NCBI GenBank assembly: GCA_963846495.1
Contig: CAWJWP010000033.1
Coordinates: 62,001 to 126,000 of the forward strand
DNA: 64,000 bases
Source of the DNA: DASYQD01 sp963846495
Lineage (GTDB): Bacteria > Acidobacteriota > Thermoanaerobaculia > Multivoradales > JAIOJS01
Direction: 5' to 3'
Notes under the pieces: model-generated
What the model was told of the DNA's origin: nothing
What the model saw: the letters and a program-made list of their open reading frames with translations, nothing else
Databases searched by the model: none
Shown here: positions 53,132-63,721 of the stretch, in pieces
Layout of the letters: each line of letters opens with the position of its first letter
Numbering within the stretch: position 1 is the stretch's first letter
Made by a program: the position numbers and the translations under genes

Positions 53132-54777
53132 TGGCTCGCGCTCCTTTCGACCTCGGAAAAGTTAGCACGCGTGTTCGCGAGCAGCAGGTAGCCGTGGTGC
53201 GAGTCGGCGTCGCGCGCCACTTCGACGAGCGGCGGCGGCGGCGCGAGCTTGTTCCAGTCGTCGCGCTGCGCCAGCACCCACACGCGCCCAGGCCGCGCCG
53301 CGAAGGCGCGTAGCGCCGCCTCGTCGGCGAGCTCGACGGCGTAGCGGCGCGAGTAGAAGAGGAAGGTGGAGTCGAGCCGCGGATAGATGCCGTAGACGTC
53401 GCCCGGCTGCATGCGCTCGACCAGCTCGCCCGACAGCGCGCGCGCCGACTTGACGACGTCGAAGCGCGGCAGCAGCACGAAGGCGAGGGCGAGCTCGAGC
53501 GCCGCCATGCCGGCGGCGACGCCGGCGACGGCGCGGCCGATCCTCCCGTGCCGCGCCGACCACCAGGCGAAGACGGCGCCGAAGAGGAGCGGCAGGAACG
53601 CCGCGGTCACCGTCCACACGAAGGGATCGCCGCCGAGCACCGCCGCCTCCTCGCGGCGACGTCCGGCGACCGGCAGCGCCACGATGACGAGCAGCACGAG
53701 AAAAGCGAAGGCAGCAAACGGCCACGTCGCCCACTTCCGGCGCGCCGGCCAAAGCGCGGCGAGGCGATCAAGGCCGGCGCCGACGAGCAGCGCCATCGCC
53801 GCGTACATGGTGAGCACGTAGACGTCGCGCTTGGCGGGCGAGAGGCTGAAGAAGACGACCGTCACCACCGCCCAGCAGACGGCGAGGCGGAAGCCGTCGC
53901 GCGCCCGTCCGCCGAGCCCGCGCGCCGCCACGAACGCCGTCGGCAGCAGGAGCGACCAGGGCAGGAACTCGGGTGGGATGACGGTCAGGTAGTAGTACCA
54001 GGGCAGGCGGTGGTGCCAGGGGTTGGCGTAGCGCGTCACGTTCTGGCGCAGCACGATCTGATCGAGGTAGGCCTGGCCACCGGCGAGCCCCGCCGGCACG
54101 AGCCACGCGAGCACCACCGCCGCGACGAGCAGCAGGCCGCGGCCGAGCCGCAGCCGCCGCAGCTCGTCGCGCTCGCCGTTCCAGAGCAGGAAGACGACGA
54201 TCGCGAGCAGCGGCGGCAAGACGCCCGCCGGCCCCTTCGCCAGCACGGCGAGGCCGCCCGCTAGGTACATCAGCCAGTAGCAACGAGGCCGGCGCTCGGT
54301 GTAGCCCCGCACGAAGAACCAGAGCTGCAGCGCCACCAGGAAGGCGAGCAGCATGTCGATCTGCCCGAAGCGCGCTTGCCACATCACCTTGAACGCGGTG
54401 GCGAAGACGAGTGCAGCGAGCAGGCCGGCGCGTCGCCCGTGGAGGCGCCGCCCGAGCCGGTAGACGAGCAGCACGGCGCCGATGCCGGCGAGCGCCGAGG
54501 GGATGCGCACCGCCGTCTCATCGACCTCGCCGGTCAGCAGCGAGCTCGCGGCGACGAGCCAGAAGAAGAGCGGCGGCTTCTGCGTGTAGACGGCGCCGTT
54601 CAACCGCGGCACGGCCCACGAGCCGGCGTCGCGCATCTCGCGCGCCACCTCGGCGTAGCGCGCCTCGTCGGGGTTCCAGACGTCGCGGCGCCCGAGGCCG
54701 GGAAGGAAGAGCAGCGCGGCGCCGAGCGCGAGCAGCAGCAGGTCGCGACGCAAACCGTCTTCGGGCTCGATCGACAT
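53035..54777 (-). CDS. GT-C glycosyltransferase, ArnT/PMT-like
   Basis: 580 aa, about twelve helices. The first periplasmic loop has the hallmark RRDVWNPDEARYAEVAREM (D-E pair of ArnT-type enzymes) and LNGAVYTQKPPLFFWL; then VMWQARFGQIDMLLAFLVAL and LPWYYYLTVIPPEFLPWSLL. The C-terminal soluble domain has DVYGIYPRLDSTFLFYSRRY. It transfers a sugar from an undecaprenyl-phosphate carrier to lipid A, glycan or protein outside the membrane. The last 30 residues are Ser/Thr-rich and read from the RRM gene in another frame, so the true C-terminus may be earlier and the tail an overlap or frameshift product. Confidence 0.88.
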   Translation of the reverse strand: MSIEPEDGLRRDLLLLALGAALLFLPGLGRRDVWNPDEARYAEVAREMRDAGSWAVPRLNGAVYTQKPPLFFWLVAASSLLTGEVDETAVRIPSALAGIGAVLLVYRLGRRLHGRRAGLLAALVFATAFKVMWQARFGQIDMLLAFLVALQLWFFVRGYTERRPRCYWLMYLAGGLAVLAKGPAGVLPPLLAIVVFLLWNGERDELRRLRLGRGLLLVAAVVLAWLVPAGLAGGQAYLDQIVLRQNVTRYANPWHHRLPWYYYLTVIPPEFLPWSLLLPTAFVAARGLGGRARDGFRLAVCWAVVTVVFFSLSPAKRDVYVLTMYAAMALLVGAGLDRLAALWPARRKWATWPFAAFAFLVLLVIVALPVAGRRREEAAVLGGDPFVWTVTAAFLPLLFGAVFAWWSARHGRIGRAVAGVAAGMAALELALAFVLLPRFDVVKSARALSGELVERMQPGDVYGIYPRLDSTFLFYSRRYAVELADEAALRAFAARPGRVWVLAQRDDWNKLAPPPPLVEVARDADSHHGYLLLANTRANFSEVERSASQWRRNSTSATSPTAPPRTSSASSSSSTAPSIR

Positions 54778-54881
54778 CGAGCGCGCATCCTACGTCGCGC
54801 GAGCAGCGAGGCACGCGAGACAGTCGCGGTGCTCCGCGGCGCGCGCGCGAGTGGCACTTCCCGTGCGTCACAATCGGCGCC

Positions 54882-55724
54882 ATGTCGCCTCGCCGCCCGC
54901 GATCGCCGCTGCTCGCGCCCGAGCATCGCGCGCTCCTGTTGGCGCTGCTGGCGCTCGCCGGAGCTTGGCTCTTCGCCGCTCTCGCCTGGGCGGCGCTGCA
55001 CGGCGAAAGCCATGCTCTCGACGAGGCGGCGCTGCGCGCGCTGCGCGTGCCTGGCGCGCCGGAACAGCTACGTGGGCCGGCGCTCCTCGTCCACGCGGCG
55101 CGCGACGTCACGGCGCTCGGCAGCCACGCCGTGCTCGCGCTGGTCATCGCGGCCACGACGGGCTTCCTGCTGCTGCTGCGCAAGCCGGCGACTGCCCTCG
55201 CGGTGCTCGCCGCGGGCGCCGGCGGCATGGCGCTCAACGGCGTCCTGAAGCAGCTCTTCGCGCGCGCGCGGCCGCAGGTCGTGCCGCCGCTGGTGGACGT
55301 CGACAGCCCGAGCTTCCCGAGCGGCCACGCGCTGCTCTCGGCGGCGGTCTACCTGTCGCTCGCCGTCGTCGCCGCGCGCGCCATCGCGGCGCGCCGAGTG
55401 CGGCTCTACGTGCTCGCCGCCGCCGCGACGCTGGTCGCGCTCGTCGGTTTGACCCGCGTCATCCTCGGCGTCCATTACCCGACCGACGTCGTCGCCGGCT
55501 GGATCATCGGCGGCCTGTGGGCCCTGGTGTGCGGCCTCGAGGCGCGCACGCTGCAGCGGCGCGGCGCCGTCGAGCCGCCGGGCATCGCTCCCGAGACCCG
55601 CGCGCCGCAGCCGCCGTCAGTGGAAAGCGGAACGACGGCGCCGCTGTCTGCGGAAACAACCGCAGCGGCTATCAGCGACCCGACGTCCGAGCCGCCGCCC
55701 GCTGCAACAGCTCGTCAGCGCTGA
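54882..55724 (+). CDS. PAP2-family membrane phosphatase
   Basis: 280 aa with about six helices. All three catalytic blocks are present: KQLFARARPQVVP (K-x6-R-P), SPSFPSGHALLSAAVYLSLA (PSGH) and GLTRVILGVHYPTDVVAGW (R-x5-H-x3-D). Members dephosphorylate undecaprenyl pyrophosphate, phosphatidic acid or lipid A. Near GT-C enzymes and a WecA pathway, recycling of undecaprenyl carrier is the likely job. ATG 54882 is chosen because the fold begins shortly after. The 45-residue tail is Pro/Ala-rich and its end overlaps a convergent small gene. Confidence 0.9.
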   Translation: MSPRRPRSPLLAPEHRALLLALLALAGAWLFAALAWAALHGESHALDEAALRALRVPGAPEQLRGPALLVHAARDVTALGSHAVLALVIAATTGFLLLLRKPATALAVLAAGAGGMALNGVLKQLFARARPQVVPPLVDVDSPSFPSGHALLSAAVYLSLAVVAARAIAARRVRLYVLAAAATLVALVGLTRVILGVHYPTDVVAGWIIGGLWALVCGLEARTLQRRGAVEPPGIAPETRAPQPPSVESGTTAPLSAETTAAAISDPTSEPPPAATARQR

Positions 55725-55899
55725 GCCGCGACAGCGCGCCGAGCGCCGCTTCCCACGCGCCGTCGCCGCACAGCCCGGCGAGCAGCGCCTCCTCGTGCGC
55801 CTCGGCGAGCGCGGCGCGGCAGGCGTCGCGTATCCCGAGCGCGAGCTCGCGCGGATCGCCTGCCGCCGGCTTACCAGCTGCGGCGGGGACCGCCGCCAC
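55672..55899 (-). CDS. Possible small protein downstream of the second RRM gene
   Basis: 75 aa from GTG 55899: Ala/Leu-rich, with LALGIRDACRAALAEAHEEA and LCGDGAWEAALGALSRLSAD, predicted helical. It overlaps the RRM gene by 29 bases and the convergent phosphatase gene by 53. The helical, acidic-basic pattern looks gene-like, but in such GC-rich sequence an unused frame can look the same. Confidence 0.35.
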   Translation of the reverse strand: MAAVPAAAGKPAAGDPRELALGIRDACRAALAEAHEEALLAGLCGDGAWEAALGALSRLSADELLQRAAARTSGR

Positions 55900-56164
55900 C
55901 GCCGCCGCCGCCGCCGCGCGGCTCGCGCGGACGCGCCTCGTTGACCTTCAGCGCGCGCCCGCCGAGCGTGTAGCCGTTGAGGGCCTCGACGGCGGAGTCG
56001 GCATCCTCCTCGTCCATCTCGACGAACCCGAAGCCGCGCGGCTGCCCGGTCTCCCGGTCGTTGATCAGCGAGCAGGAGTGGACGCGGCCGTGCTGCTCGA
56101 ACAGGTCGCGGACTTCATCCTCGGTGGCGCTGAACGGAAGGTTGCCCACGTACAGCCTCTTCAT
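55871..56164 (-). CDS. RRM RNA-binding protein with Gly-rich tail
   Basis: 97 aa: MKRLYVGNLPFSATEDEVRD (RNP2), CSLINDRETGQPRGFGFVEM (RNP1 RGFGFVEM), NEARPREPR, then a run of nine Gly and PRRSW. ATG 56164 is preceded by GGAGAGAGGA, so it is preferred over the upstream in-frame ATG 56191. Closest visible relative is the RRM protein at 52859; the Gly-rich tail resembles those of cyanobacterial Rbp proteins. A 241-base gap upstream holds no gene I can support, only GC hairpins (CCGCCG-AAG-CGGCGG at about 56344). Confidence 0.93.
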   Translation of the reverse strand: MKRLYVGNLPFSATEDEVRDLFEQHGRVHSCSLINDRETGQPRGFGFVEMDEEDADSAVEALNGYTLGGRALKVNEARPREPRGGGGGGGGGPRRSW

Positions 56165-56405
56165 CTTCCTCTCTCCACGGTAATCCGGCAATCAGGCGGG
56201 GAAGGGGAAGGCCTTCGCTTGGGGGAAGAAGACCGGAGCCGGCAACGGGCCGGGGGCCAGGGGGACTGCAGCCACCATCGGAACCAAGAAGTTGTGAAAA
56301 CTGCCGGCGATGATAACACAGGGCGCAGATCCGGGCCGGTGCGCCGCCGAAGCGGCGGGGCCGGACCGGCGGCGAACGGCGCGATGGGACGCGGCCGGCC
56401 CGGCG

Positions 56406-57071
56406 CTATTCGGTGCCGTTGGCCGGCGCCGCGATCTTGCCGGCGACGAGCACGCCGACGGTGCGGCCGGCGCTCTTGACCGGCACCGCGATGTGGACGA
56501 GATCGAGCCCGGTGCTGGAATCGGGCTCGCTCTTCGAGACGAACACCGCGCCGCCGCCGCCCGCCCAAGCGCGGGTCCAGTGCTCCTCGTCGCCCTGCCA
56601 GAAGTCGCTGGTGCGTTGGGTCATGCAGACGATCGCGCCCTGGTCGTCGGTGACGAACGCCTCGGCGTAGCCGAGGTTCGCGGAGACGAGCGTCTGCAAG
56701 GCCTGCGCGCACTCGTTCTTCGCCAGCGCGGTGGCGAGACCTTCCGGATCCTGGCCGCGCTGCCACGCCTGGTCGATCGCCTGCACCCGCTCGGCCGCCA
56801 GCGGCGCCTGCTGCCGCGCCTTCACCGCCAGCACGACGCGCTGCACCATCGCCCAGCGTGAGACGAGCTGCGCCGCGCGGCCGAGGAGCTCGCGGTCGCC
56901 CGGGGTCAGGTGCTCGTCGGCGAACTGCGGACCGGCGGGCGCAGCGGGCGGTGTGGGCGCCGGCGCGCTAGCCGTCGCCGCCGGAGCGGGTTCCTGCGCG
57001 ACCGCAGGGAGCGCGGCGAGGAGACAAGCGAGAGAAAGACAGGCGCTCGACGCGACCGATCGCTTGCGCAT
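56406..57071 (-). CDS. Exported protein with Cache/PDC-like sensor fold
   Basis: 221 aa. Signal peptide SVASSACLSLACLLAALPAV ending AQA-type (AVAQ|EP), then a Pro/Ala linker. The mature part has ELLGRAAQLVSRWAMVQRVV, ALQTLVSANLGYAEAFVTDD, GAIVCMTQRTSDFWQGDEEH and LVHIAVPVKSAGRTVGVLVA. The 'D-x-G-x-I ... T-D-F-W-Q-G-D' and 'V-P-V ... G-V-L-V-A' pattern is that of ligand-binding PDC/Cache domains, but no kinase or cyclase follows, so it would act alone in the periplasm. No operon partner visible. Confidence 0.65.
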   Translation of the reverse strand: MRKRSVASSACLSLACLLAALPAVAQEPAPAATASAPAPTPPAAPAGPQFADEHLTPGDRELLGRAAQLVSRWAMVQRVVLAVKARQQAPLAAERVQAIDQAWQRGQDPEGLATALAKNECAQALQTLVSANLGYAEAFVTDDQGAIVCMTQRTSDFWQGDEEHWTRAWAGGGGAVFVSKSEPDSSTGLDLVHIAVPVKSAGRTVGVLVAGKIAAPANGTE

Positions 57072-57169
57072 GGATCACCTCGTGGAGTGTCGCGGGGCGA
57101 AGCTAGTGTAACGCGCTGTCGACGGCGGCGCGTCGCTGCAGCGGCAAGTGGGATAGCGTCCGCTCTTCC

Positions 57170-58069
57170 GTGACACCACTCCTCCGCCCTCGGCGCCGTC
57201 GCGCTTCGCCGCGCGAAGTGGCCTTCGTCAAGTATTACCAGAAGGGGTCGACGGACATCGCTGCCGACCAGATGGCGGTGGCACTGCAGCGACGCGGCAT
57301 CGCCGCGCGCTCGATCTTCGCGCGCGAGCTCGGCGCGCTGCGCGACGCGGTGCTGGTGTTCGTCAAGCGCATCGACCTCCTCGACCTCTGGCGGGCGCGG
57401 CGGGCCGGCAACGCCCTCGTCGTCGACGTGCAGGACACCGTCGTCTTCAGGCGCGGCATCCGCTACGCGGCGCTGTGGGACGGCATCATCTTCCGCAGCC
57501 GCCGCCAGCTCGAGGACTTCGGGCGCGGCCGGCCCGGCGCCGTGCTCATCCCGCAGCACTGGGACGAGCGCTACTCGCCGCGCACCGTGCCCGACGACCG
57601 GCTGCGCCTCGGCTTCCTCGGCGACCCCCGCTCGTTCCCATTCGGCGAACCGCTGCCCGGCGTGACGACGGTGTTCGACGACTGGTTCGGCCGCGCGCCC
57701 GAGCTCAACGCCCACCTGTCGGTGCGCGGCACTACGCGCGAGCGGCTCTACAAGCCCAACAACAAGGTGTCGACTGCCGGCGCCTGCAACGCCGTGCTGC
57801 TCACCAGCCGCGACGAGGCGGCGCGCGAGCACCTGGGCGACGACTACCCGTTCTACACCGAGCCCGACCGCGAGTCGGTGCTCGCTTCCATCGCGGCGCT
57901 CGAGCGCCGCGTGGGCGGTGCCGACTGGCAGCGAGCGCTCGAGCAGCTCGCCGCCGTGCGCGCCGCGACTTCGCTCGAGCGCACGACCGACCACTATCTC
58001 GACTATCTCTCGCGCTTCGGCGAGCTACGCTCGTCGGACGGCGGCGCCGCCACCGTCTCGGCCCCCTGA
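57170..58069 (+). CDS. Glycosyltransferase-like protein, unclassified
   Basis: 299 aa from GTG 57170. VAFVKYYQKGSTDIAADQMA, VLVFVKRIDLLDLWRAR and VVDVQDTVVFRRGIRY form a GT-B-like N-terminal half; LRLGFLGDPRSFPFGEPLPG, HLSVRGTTRERLYKPNNKVS and GACNAVLLTSRDEAAREHLG look like the C-terminal half. It lacks the Glu-x7-Glu donor motif of GT4. Six bases before a GT14-type gene, so the pair probably works together. Not recognised beyond that. Confidence 0.5.
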   Translation: MTPLLRPRRRRASPREVAFVKYYQKGSTDIAADQMAVALQRRGIAARSIFARELGALRDAVLVFVKRIDLLDLWRARRAGNALVVDVQDTVVFRRGIRYAALWDGIIFRSRRQLEDFGRGRPGAVLIPQHWDERYSPRTVPDDRLRLGFLGDPRSFPFGEPLPGVTTVFDDWFGRAPELNAHLSVRGTTRERLYKPNNKVSTAGACNAVLLTSRDEAAREHLGDDYPFYTEPDRESVLASIAALERRVGGADWQRALEQLAAVRAATSLERTTDHYLDYLSRFGELRSSDGGAATVSAP

Positions 58070-58074
58070 GCACC

Positions 58075-59007
58075 ATGCGCGTCGCTTATTTCGTCCAGTC
58101 GCACCGCCAGCCCGAGCAGGTCTTCCGCCTGCTGCAGCGGCTGCGCGAAGGCAGCCCGAATGCGGCGCTCGTCGTCGGCCACTGCCCGACGCAGCCGGCG
58201 CTCGACCCGGAACGGCTACGCGCGCTCGACGTCCTCGACTTCCGCCACGCACGACAGGGCCGCCGCGGCTACTGGTCGCTCCTCGAGCCCTATTTCACCG
58301 CCGTCGAGCTGCTCGCCGAGCGTGGCGAAGCGTACGACTGGCTCGTGTATCTCTCCGGCGCCGACTATCCGCTGCAGCCGCTGGCGCGCACGGAAGCCGA
58401 GCTGCGGACGAGCGACTACGACGGCTACATGACCTGGTGGCCGATCACCGAGCCGTTCGAGGACGGGCGCCGGCGGCAGGGCAAGGTGCGCTACGGCTAT
58501 CGCTACACCGACCACCCGCGCCTGCTGCTGCTGTTGCGCGTGCTGCGCAAGCTCAACGGCTGGCAGCCGTGGTTCCAGGTCCACCTCACCTACGGGCCGC
58601 GGCTCGGGGTGAGACAACGGCACGTGCCGGCGCTCGCTGGCCGCACCGTCTACCGGGGCTCGCAGTGGACGACCCTCCGCCGCGTCTGCGCGGAGCGGGT
58701 AGCGGCGGCGAACCGCGACGAGCCCGACCTCGTGCGCTACTTTCAGGGCACCGTCTGCTCCGACGAGGCGTTCGTGCAGACGGTGCTGGTCGCCGACTCC
58801 TCGCTGCGCTTCTGCAACGACCACCGCCGGTGGATCACCCCGGTCTTCGATCGTGCCGGCCGCCCCGGCACGCTGCGGCTGGCCGACGGTCGCGCGCTGG
58901 TGGAGAGCGGCCGCCACTTCGGCCGCAAGGTCGACCCGGACGTCGATCCGGCGCTGCTCGACTATCTCGACGCGAATCTGGAAGGGCAGCCGGAAACGAG
59001 CGGCTAG
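58075..59007 (+). CDS. GT14-type (core-2/I-branching beta-1,6-GlcNAc transferase-like) glycosyltransferase
   Basis: 310 aa. MRVAYFVQSHRQPEQVFRLL, DWLVYLSGADYPLQPLARTE (the S-G-x-D-Y-P-L hallmark, about residue 95), VYRGSQWTTLRR (G-S-Q-W motif) and TVCSDEAFVQTVLVADS (S-D-E catalytic-acid region) are all features of the core-2/I-branching family. Bacterial members branch or cap surface glycans. Its stop overlaps that of the convergent ABC exporter by 3 bases. Confidence 0.85.
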   Translation: MRVAYFVQSHRQPEQVFRLLQRLREGSPNAALVVGHCPTQPALDPERLRALDVLDFRHARQGRRGYWSLLEPYFTAVELLAERGEAYDWLVYLSGADYPLQPLARTEAELRTSDYDGYMTWWPITEPFEDGRRRQGKVRYGYRYTDHPRLLLLLRVLRKLNGWQPWFQVHLTYGPRLGVRQRHVPALAGRTVYRGSQWTTLRRVCAERVAAANRDEPDLVRYFQGTVCSDEAFVQTVLVADSSLRFCNDHRRWITPVFDRAGRPGTLRLADGRALVESGRHFGRKVDPDVDPALLDYLDANLEGQPETSG

Positions 59008-60994
59008 CGCCCGGGAGTCGCCGGCTCAGTCCTGGGCAGCGGCACGTCGCGCACCGGCCCCTCCGGCGCCGTTCCCACCAGCTGGTCGCGGTACTGCAGC
59101 AGGTAGAGCCGATAGTAGATCCCGCGCCGCGCCAGCAGCTCCTGGTGCGTGCCCTGCTCGCGCAGCTCCCCCTTGTGCATCACCAGGATGCGGTCGCAGC
59201 GCTGCACCGTCGACAGCCGGTGTGCGATCACCAGGCTGGTCCGCCCGACCAGCAGCCGGTCGAGCGCCTCCTGGATGCGCTGCTCCGTCTCCGTGTCGAC
59301 CGAGGAGGTCGCCTCGTCGAGGATGAGGATGGCCGGATCGAAGGCGAGCGCGCGGGCAAAAGAGATCAGCTGCTTCTGCCCCACCGACAGGCCGGCGCCG
59401 CGCTCCTGTACCTCGGTCTCGAAGCCCTGAGGCAGCCGCTCGACGAAGTCGAGAGCGCGCGCCTCGCCGGCCGCCCAGCGCAGCCGCTCACGGCTGATCG
59501 CGGGATCGCCCAGCGAGACATTGTCGGCGACGTTGCCGGCGAAGAGGAAGACGTCCTGCAGCACCATGGCGATGCTGCGCCGCAGCTCCTGCAGGTCCCA
59601 CAGCCGCGCGTCGACACCGTCCACCTCGACGCGGCCGCGCGTCGGGTCGTAGAAGCGCAGCAGCAGGCTCGCCAGCGTGCTCTTGCCGGCCCCGGTGTGA
59701 CCCACCACCGCCACCGACTGCCCCGGCTCGATGCGGAACGAGACGTCGCGCAGCACCGCCTCGCCCAGCTTGTACTCGAACCCGACGTGGTCGAACACGA
59801 CCTCGCCGCGCATCGTCCGTGGGCGCGGCCCCGGCGGCACCGCGGCGAGCGTCTCGTCGAGCGGCAGCGCCACGACCGCCGGCCGGTAGGGCTGCTCGGG
59901 CGCCGCGATCTCGACCGGCGCGTCGAGCAGCTTGAAGATGCGCTCCGAGGACGCCATGGCCGCCTGCAGGATGTTGTACTTGTCGGAGAGGTCGGAGATC
60001 GGCTCGTAGAAGCGCTGCGCGTATTGGAAGAAGGCGACGAGCGCGCCGATCGACACCGCTCCGGCGAGCACCTTGGCGCCGCCGTACCAGATGATGAGCC
60101 CCAGTCCGAGCGCGGTGGTGAGCTCGACCGCCGGGTAGTACACCGCGTAATAGAAGATCGTCTGCACGTTGACGTCGCGGTGCTTGCGGTTGATCTGCCG
60201 GAACTCCTCGTGCGCCGTCTCCTCGCGCCCGAAGAGCTGCACCACCGTCATGCCGCTCACGTGCTCCTGCAGGAAGGCGTTGATGCGGGCGATCCAAATC
60301 CGCACCTGCCGATACATGTCGCGCGACCGCGCCTTGAACCACAGCGTGATGAGCAGCAGCAGCGGCAGGATCGAGAAGGTGACGAGCGCCAGCCGCCAGT
60401 CGAGCGCGAAGAGCACGACGACGATGCCGAGGAGGGTGACGACGTCGCCGAAGATCGACACCAGCCCGGCAGTGAACAGCTCGTTCAACGCGTCGACGTC
60501 GGTCGTGGCGCGGGTGACCAGCCGCCCCACCGGATTGCGATCGAAGAACGACACCTGCAACCGCTGCAGGTGAGCGAACACCTCGCGCCGCAGGTCCCGC
60601 ATGATGCGCTGCCCCATCAGCTGCATCACGTACGACTGGCAATAGAGCACGCCGAAGGTCAGCAACAGCGCGACAAGAAAGACGCCACCGCACCAGGCGA
60701 GCCCCTCAGCCGGCGTCGAGCTGGATGCCCGTTCCGCGCCAGCACGCCGGCCACCCACCGCGAGACGCCGGTGAGCGGGCCGCCGCCGAGCGGCCGCACG
60801 AAAAGATCGAGCGCCACAGCCGTAGCAAGCGGCCCCACCAACTCGAGAATCGACGACAACACGACGAGCACAACGGCCACCGCCATCTGCCCGCGGTAAG
60901 GCCGCACATACCCGACGAGCCGCCGCATCAGCCGCGCGTCGTAAGCCTTGCCGAGCACCTCCTCCTGATGCGGATCCTGAGGCTCGTCGGCCAT
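59004..60994 (-). pseudogene. ABC exporter, fused permease-ATPase (MsbA/MdlB-like), one frameshift
   Basis: Full half-transporter of about 660 codons when one frame change near 60725 is allowed. Before it: ATG 60994, DARLMRRLVGYVRPYRGQMA, SILELVGPLATAVALDLFVR. After it: GGVFLVALLLTFGVLYCQSY, LQRLQVSFFDRNPVGRLVTR, four more helices, Walker A VGHTGAGKSTLAS, Q-loop MVLQDVFLFAGNV, signature GLSVGQKQLISFARAL, Walker B ILILDEATSSVD and the AHRLSTV switch. It moves lipids, drugs or peptides outward. Everything but the indel is intact, so an error in the sequence is a real possibility. Confidence 0.85.
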
Positions 60995-61295
60995 CGCGCG
61001 GCACGATAGCAGGGCGATCGCAGCGCACCGGCTCGTTCTTCATCCGGCGACCACTCCCGTGCCGCGAGTCATCACGAACGAAGGGCGGCGCGCATCCCGG
61101 CAATGAGCGGCACGACAGCCAACCAGCCATAGCGACGCCATCGCCGCAAGCCCACGCGCCGCGCACGGCTCCCCCCATGTCACAGCCGGCACTCAAACCC
61201 CTGTGCTACACTGCCAGCCGACAAAAAACGTCACATCGCGAGAGGTCGCTGCAGCGGCTCTCTCGTGGCATCTCCTCGAAGGGAGTGGAGCTGGA
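60995..61295. other. 301-base divergent gap between the ABC exporter and pilT
   Basis: No gene can be supported here. It holds the upstream region of both genes; the only clear signal is the pilT promoter candidate at 61204-61212. The rest shows no repeat or hairpin of note. Confidence 0.6.
61204..61212 (+). promoter_or_regulatory. Extended -10 promoter candidate for pilT
   Basis: TGCTACACT fits TGnTAnnnT, 84 bases before the pilT ATG. It resembles the element in front of the NusG paralogue (TGGTACAAT). No clear -35 or sigma-54 site. Confidence 0.45.
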
Positions 61296-62429
<1,134 letters not shown>

Positions 62430-62448
62430 AGGTTAAGGAGTCCCGCCG

Positions 62449-63657
62449 ATGCCGAACTTCATCTGGAAAGGCAAATCGCGCACGGGAGCGGTGCAGGAGG
62501 GCGTCCTCCTCGCCGACAACCGCAACGCCGCCGAGGCGGTGCTGCGCCGCCAGAACATCCAGATCACCAGCATCAAGGAGAAGGGGCGCGAGATCGCCAT
62601 CCTGCCGCGGCTGCCGCAGGGCGTCTCCAGCAAGCGCGTCGCCCTCTTCACCCGCCAATTCTCGGTGATGCTCGACGCCGGCCTGCCGCTCGTGCAGTGT
62701 CTGGAGATCCTCGGCGACCAGGAGGAGCAGCGCACCTTCCGCGAGATCATCCAGAAGACGCGCTCCGACGTCGAGCAGGGCGCCTCGCTCGCCGACGCCA
62801 TGCGCAAGCACCCCAAGGCGTTCGACGCCCTCTACGTCAACATGATCGCCGCCGGCGAGGCGGGCGGTATCCTGGACATCATCCTGCAGCGCCTCTCGAC
62901 CTACATCGAGAAGTCGGTCAAGCTCAAGAGCCAGGTCAAGTCGGCGCTCATCTATCCGGCCGCCGTCATCACCATCGCCATCGGTGTGGTGTGGATCATC
63001 CTCTGGAAAGTGATCCCGGTGTTTGCCCAGCTGTTCGCCGGCCTCGGCAGCGAGCTGCCGCTGCCCACCCGTGTCGTCATCGGGGTGTCGAACTTCCTCG
63101 CCCGCTTCTCGATCTACGTGGTGATCGTGCTCATCTTGGGCGGCATCGCCATGTGGCGCGCCTACAAGACACAGCCGAGGTTCACCCGGATCGTCGACGC
63201 CTCGCTGCTCAAGATCCCCGTCATCGGCATGCTGCTGCGCAAGATCGCCATCGCGCGCTTCTGTCGCACGCTGTCGACCTTGACCTCGTCCGGCGTGCCG
63301 ATCCTCGACGGTCTAGAGATCACCGCCAAGACCGCCGGCAACACCATCGTCGAGGACGCCATCATGGCGGTGCGCAAGGCGGTGGAAGAGGGCAAGACGC
63401 TCGCCGAGCCGCTCGGCCAGACCAAGGTCTTCCCGAGCATGGTGGTGCAGATGATCGGCGTCGGCGAGCAGACCGGCGCCCTCGACCAGATGCTGTCGAA
63501 GATCGCCGACTTCTACGAGGACGAAGTCGACACCGCCGTGGCCGGCATGATGAAGCTGATCGAGCCGCTGCTGATCACCGTGCTCGGCGGCATCATCGGC
63601 TTCATCGTCGCCGCCATGTACCTGCCGATGTACTCGATCCTGCAGAAGATCGGGTAG
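62449..63657 (+). CDS. pilC: Type IV pilus inner-membrane platform protein PilC
   Basis: 402 aa, the normal length. N-terminus PNFIWKGKSRTGAVQEGVLL; two GspF domains: FTRQFSVMLDAGLPLVQCLE...MRKHPKAFDALYVNMI and FCRTLSTLTSSGVPILDGLE...VFPSMVVQMIGVGEQTGAL; three membrane segments (AVITIAIGVVWIILWKVIPV, YVVIVLILGGIAM and LLITVLGGIIGFIVAAMYLP). It links the pilus to PilB and PilT. AAGGAG stands 8 bases before the ATG; pilT lies 19 bases upstream. Confidence 0.97.
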   Translation: MPNFIWKGKSRTGAVQEGVLLADNRNAAEAVLRRQNIQITSIKEKGREIAILPRLPQGVSSKRVALFTRQFSVMLDAGLPLVQCLEILGDQEEQRTFREIIQKTRSDVEQGASLADAMRKHPKAFDALYVNMIAAGEAGGILDIILQRLSTYIEKSVKLKSQVKSALIYPAAVITIAIGVVWIILWKVIPVFAQLFAGLGSELPLPTRVVIGVSNFLARFSIYVVIVLILGGIAMWRAYKTQPRFTRIVDASLLKIPVIGMLLRKIAIARFCRTLSTLTSSGVPILDGLEITAKTAGNTIVEDAIMAVRKAVEEGKTLAEPLGQTKVFPSMVVQMIGVGEQTGALDQMLSKIADFYEDEVDTAVAGMMKLIEPLLITVLGGIIGFIVAAMYLPMYSILQKIG

Positions 63658-63721
63658 GCGAGCCCGGCCGCCCATGGGCACCACGAGTGGGCGGGAACGC
63701 CCCCTGCGCTCTGTCTCCCGG

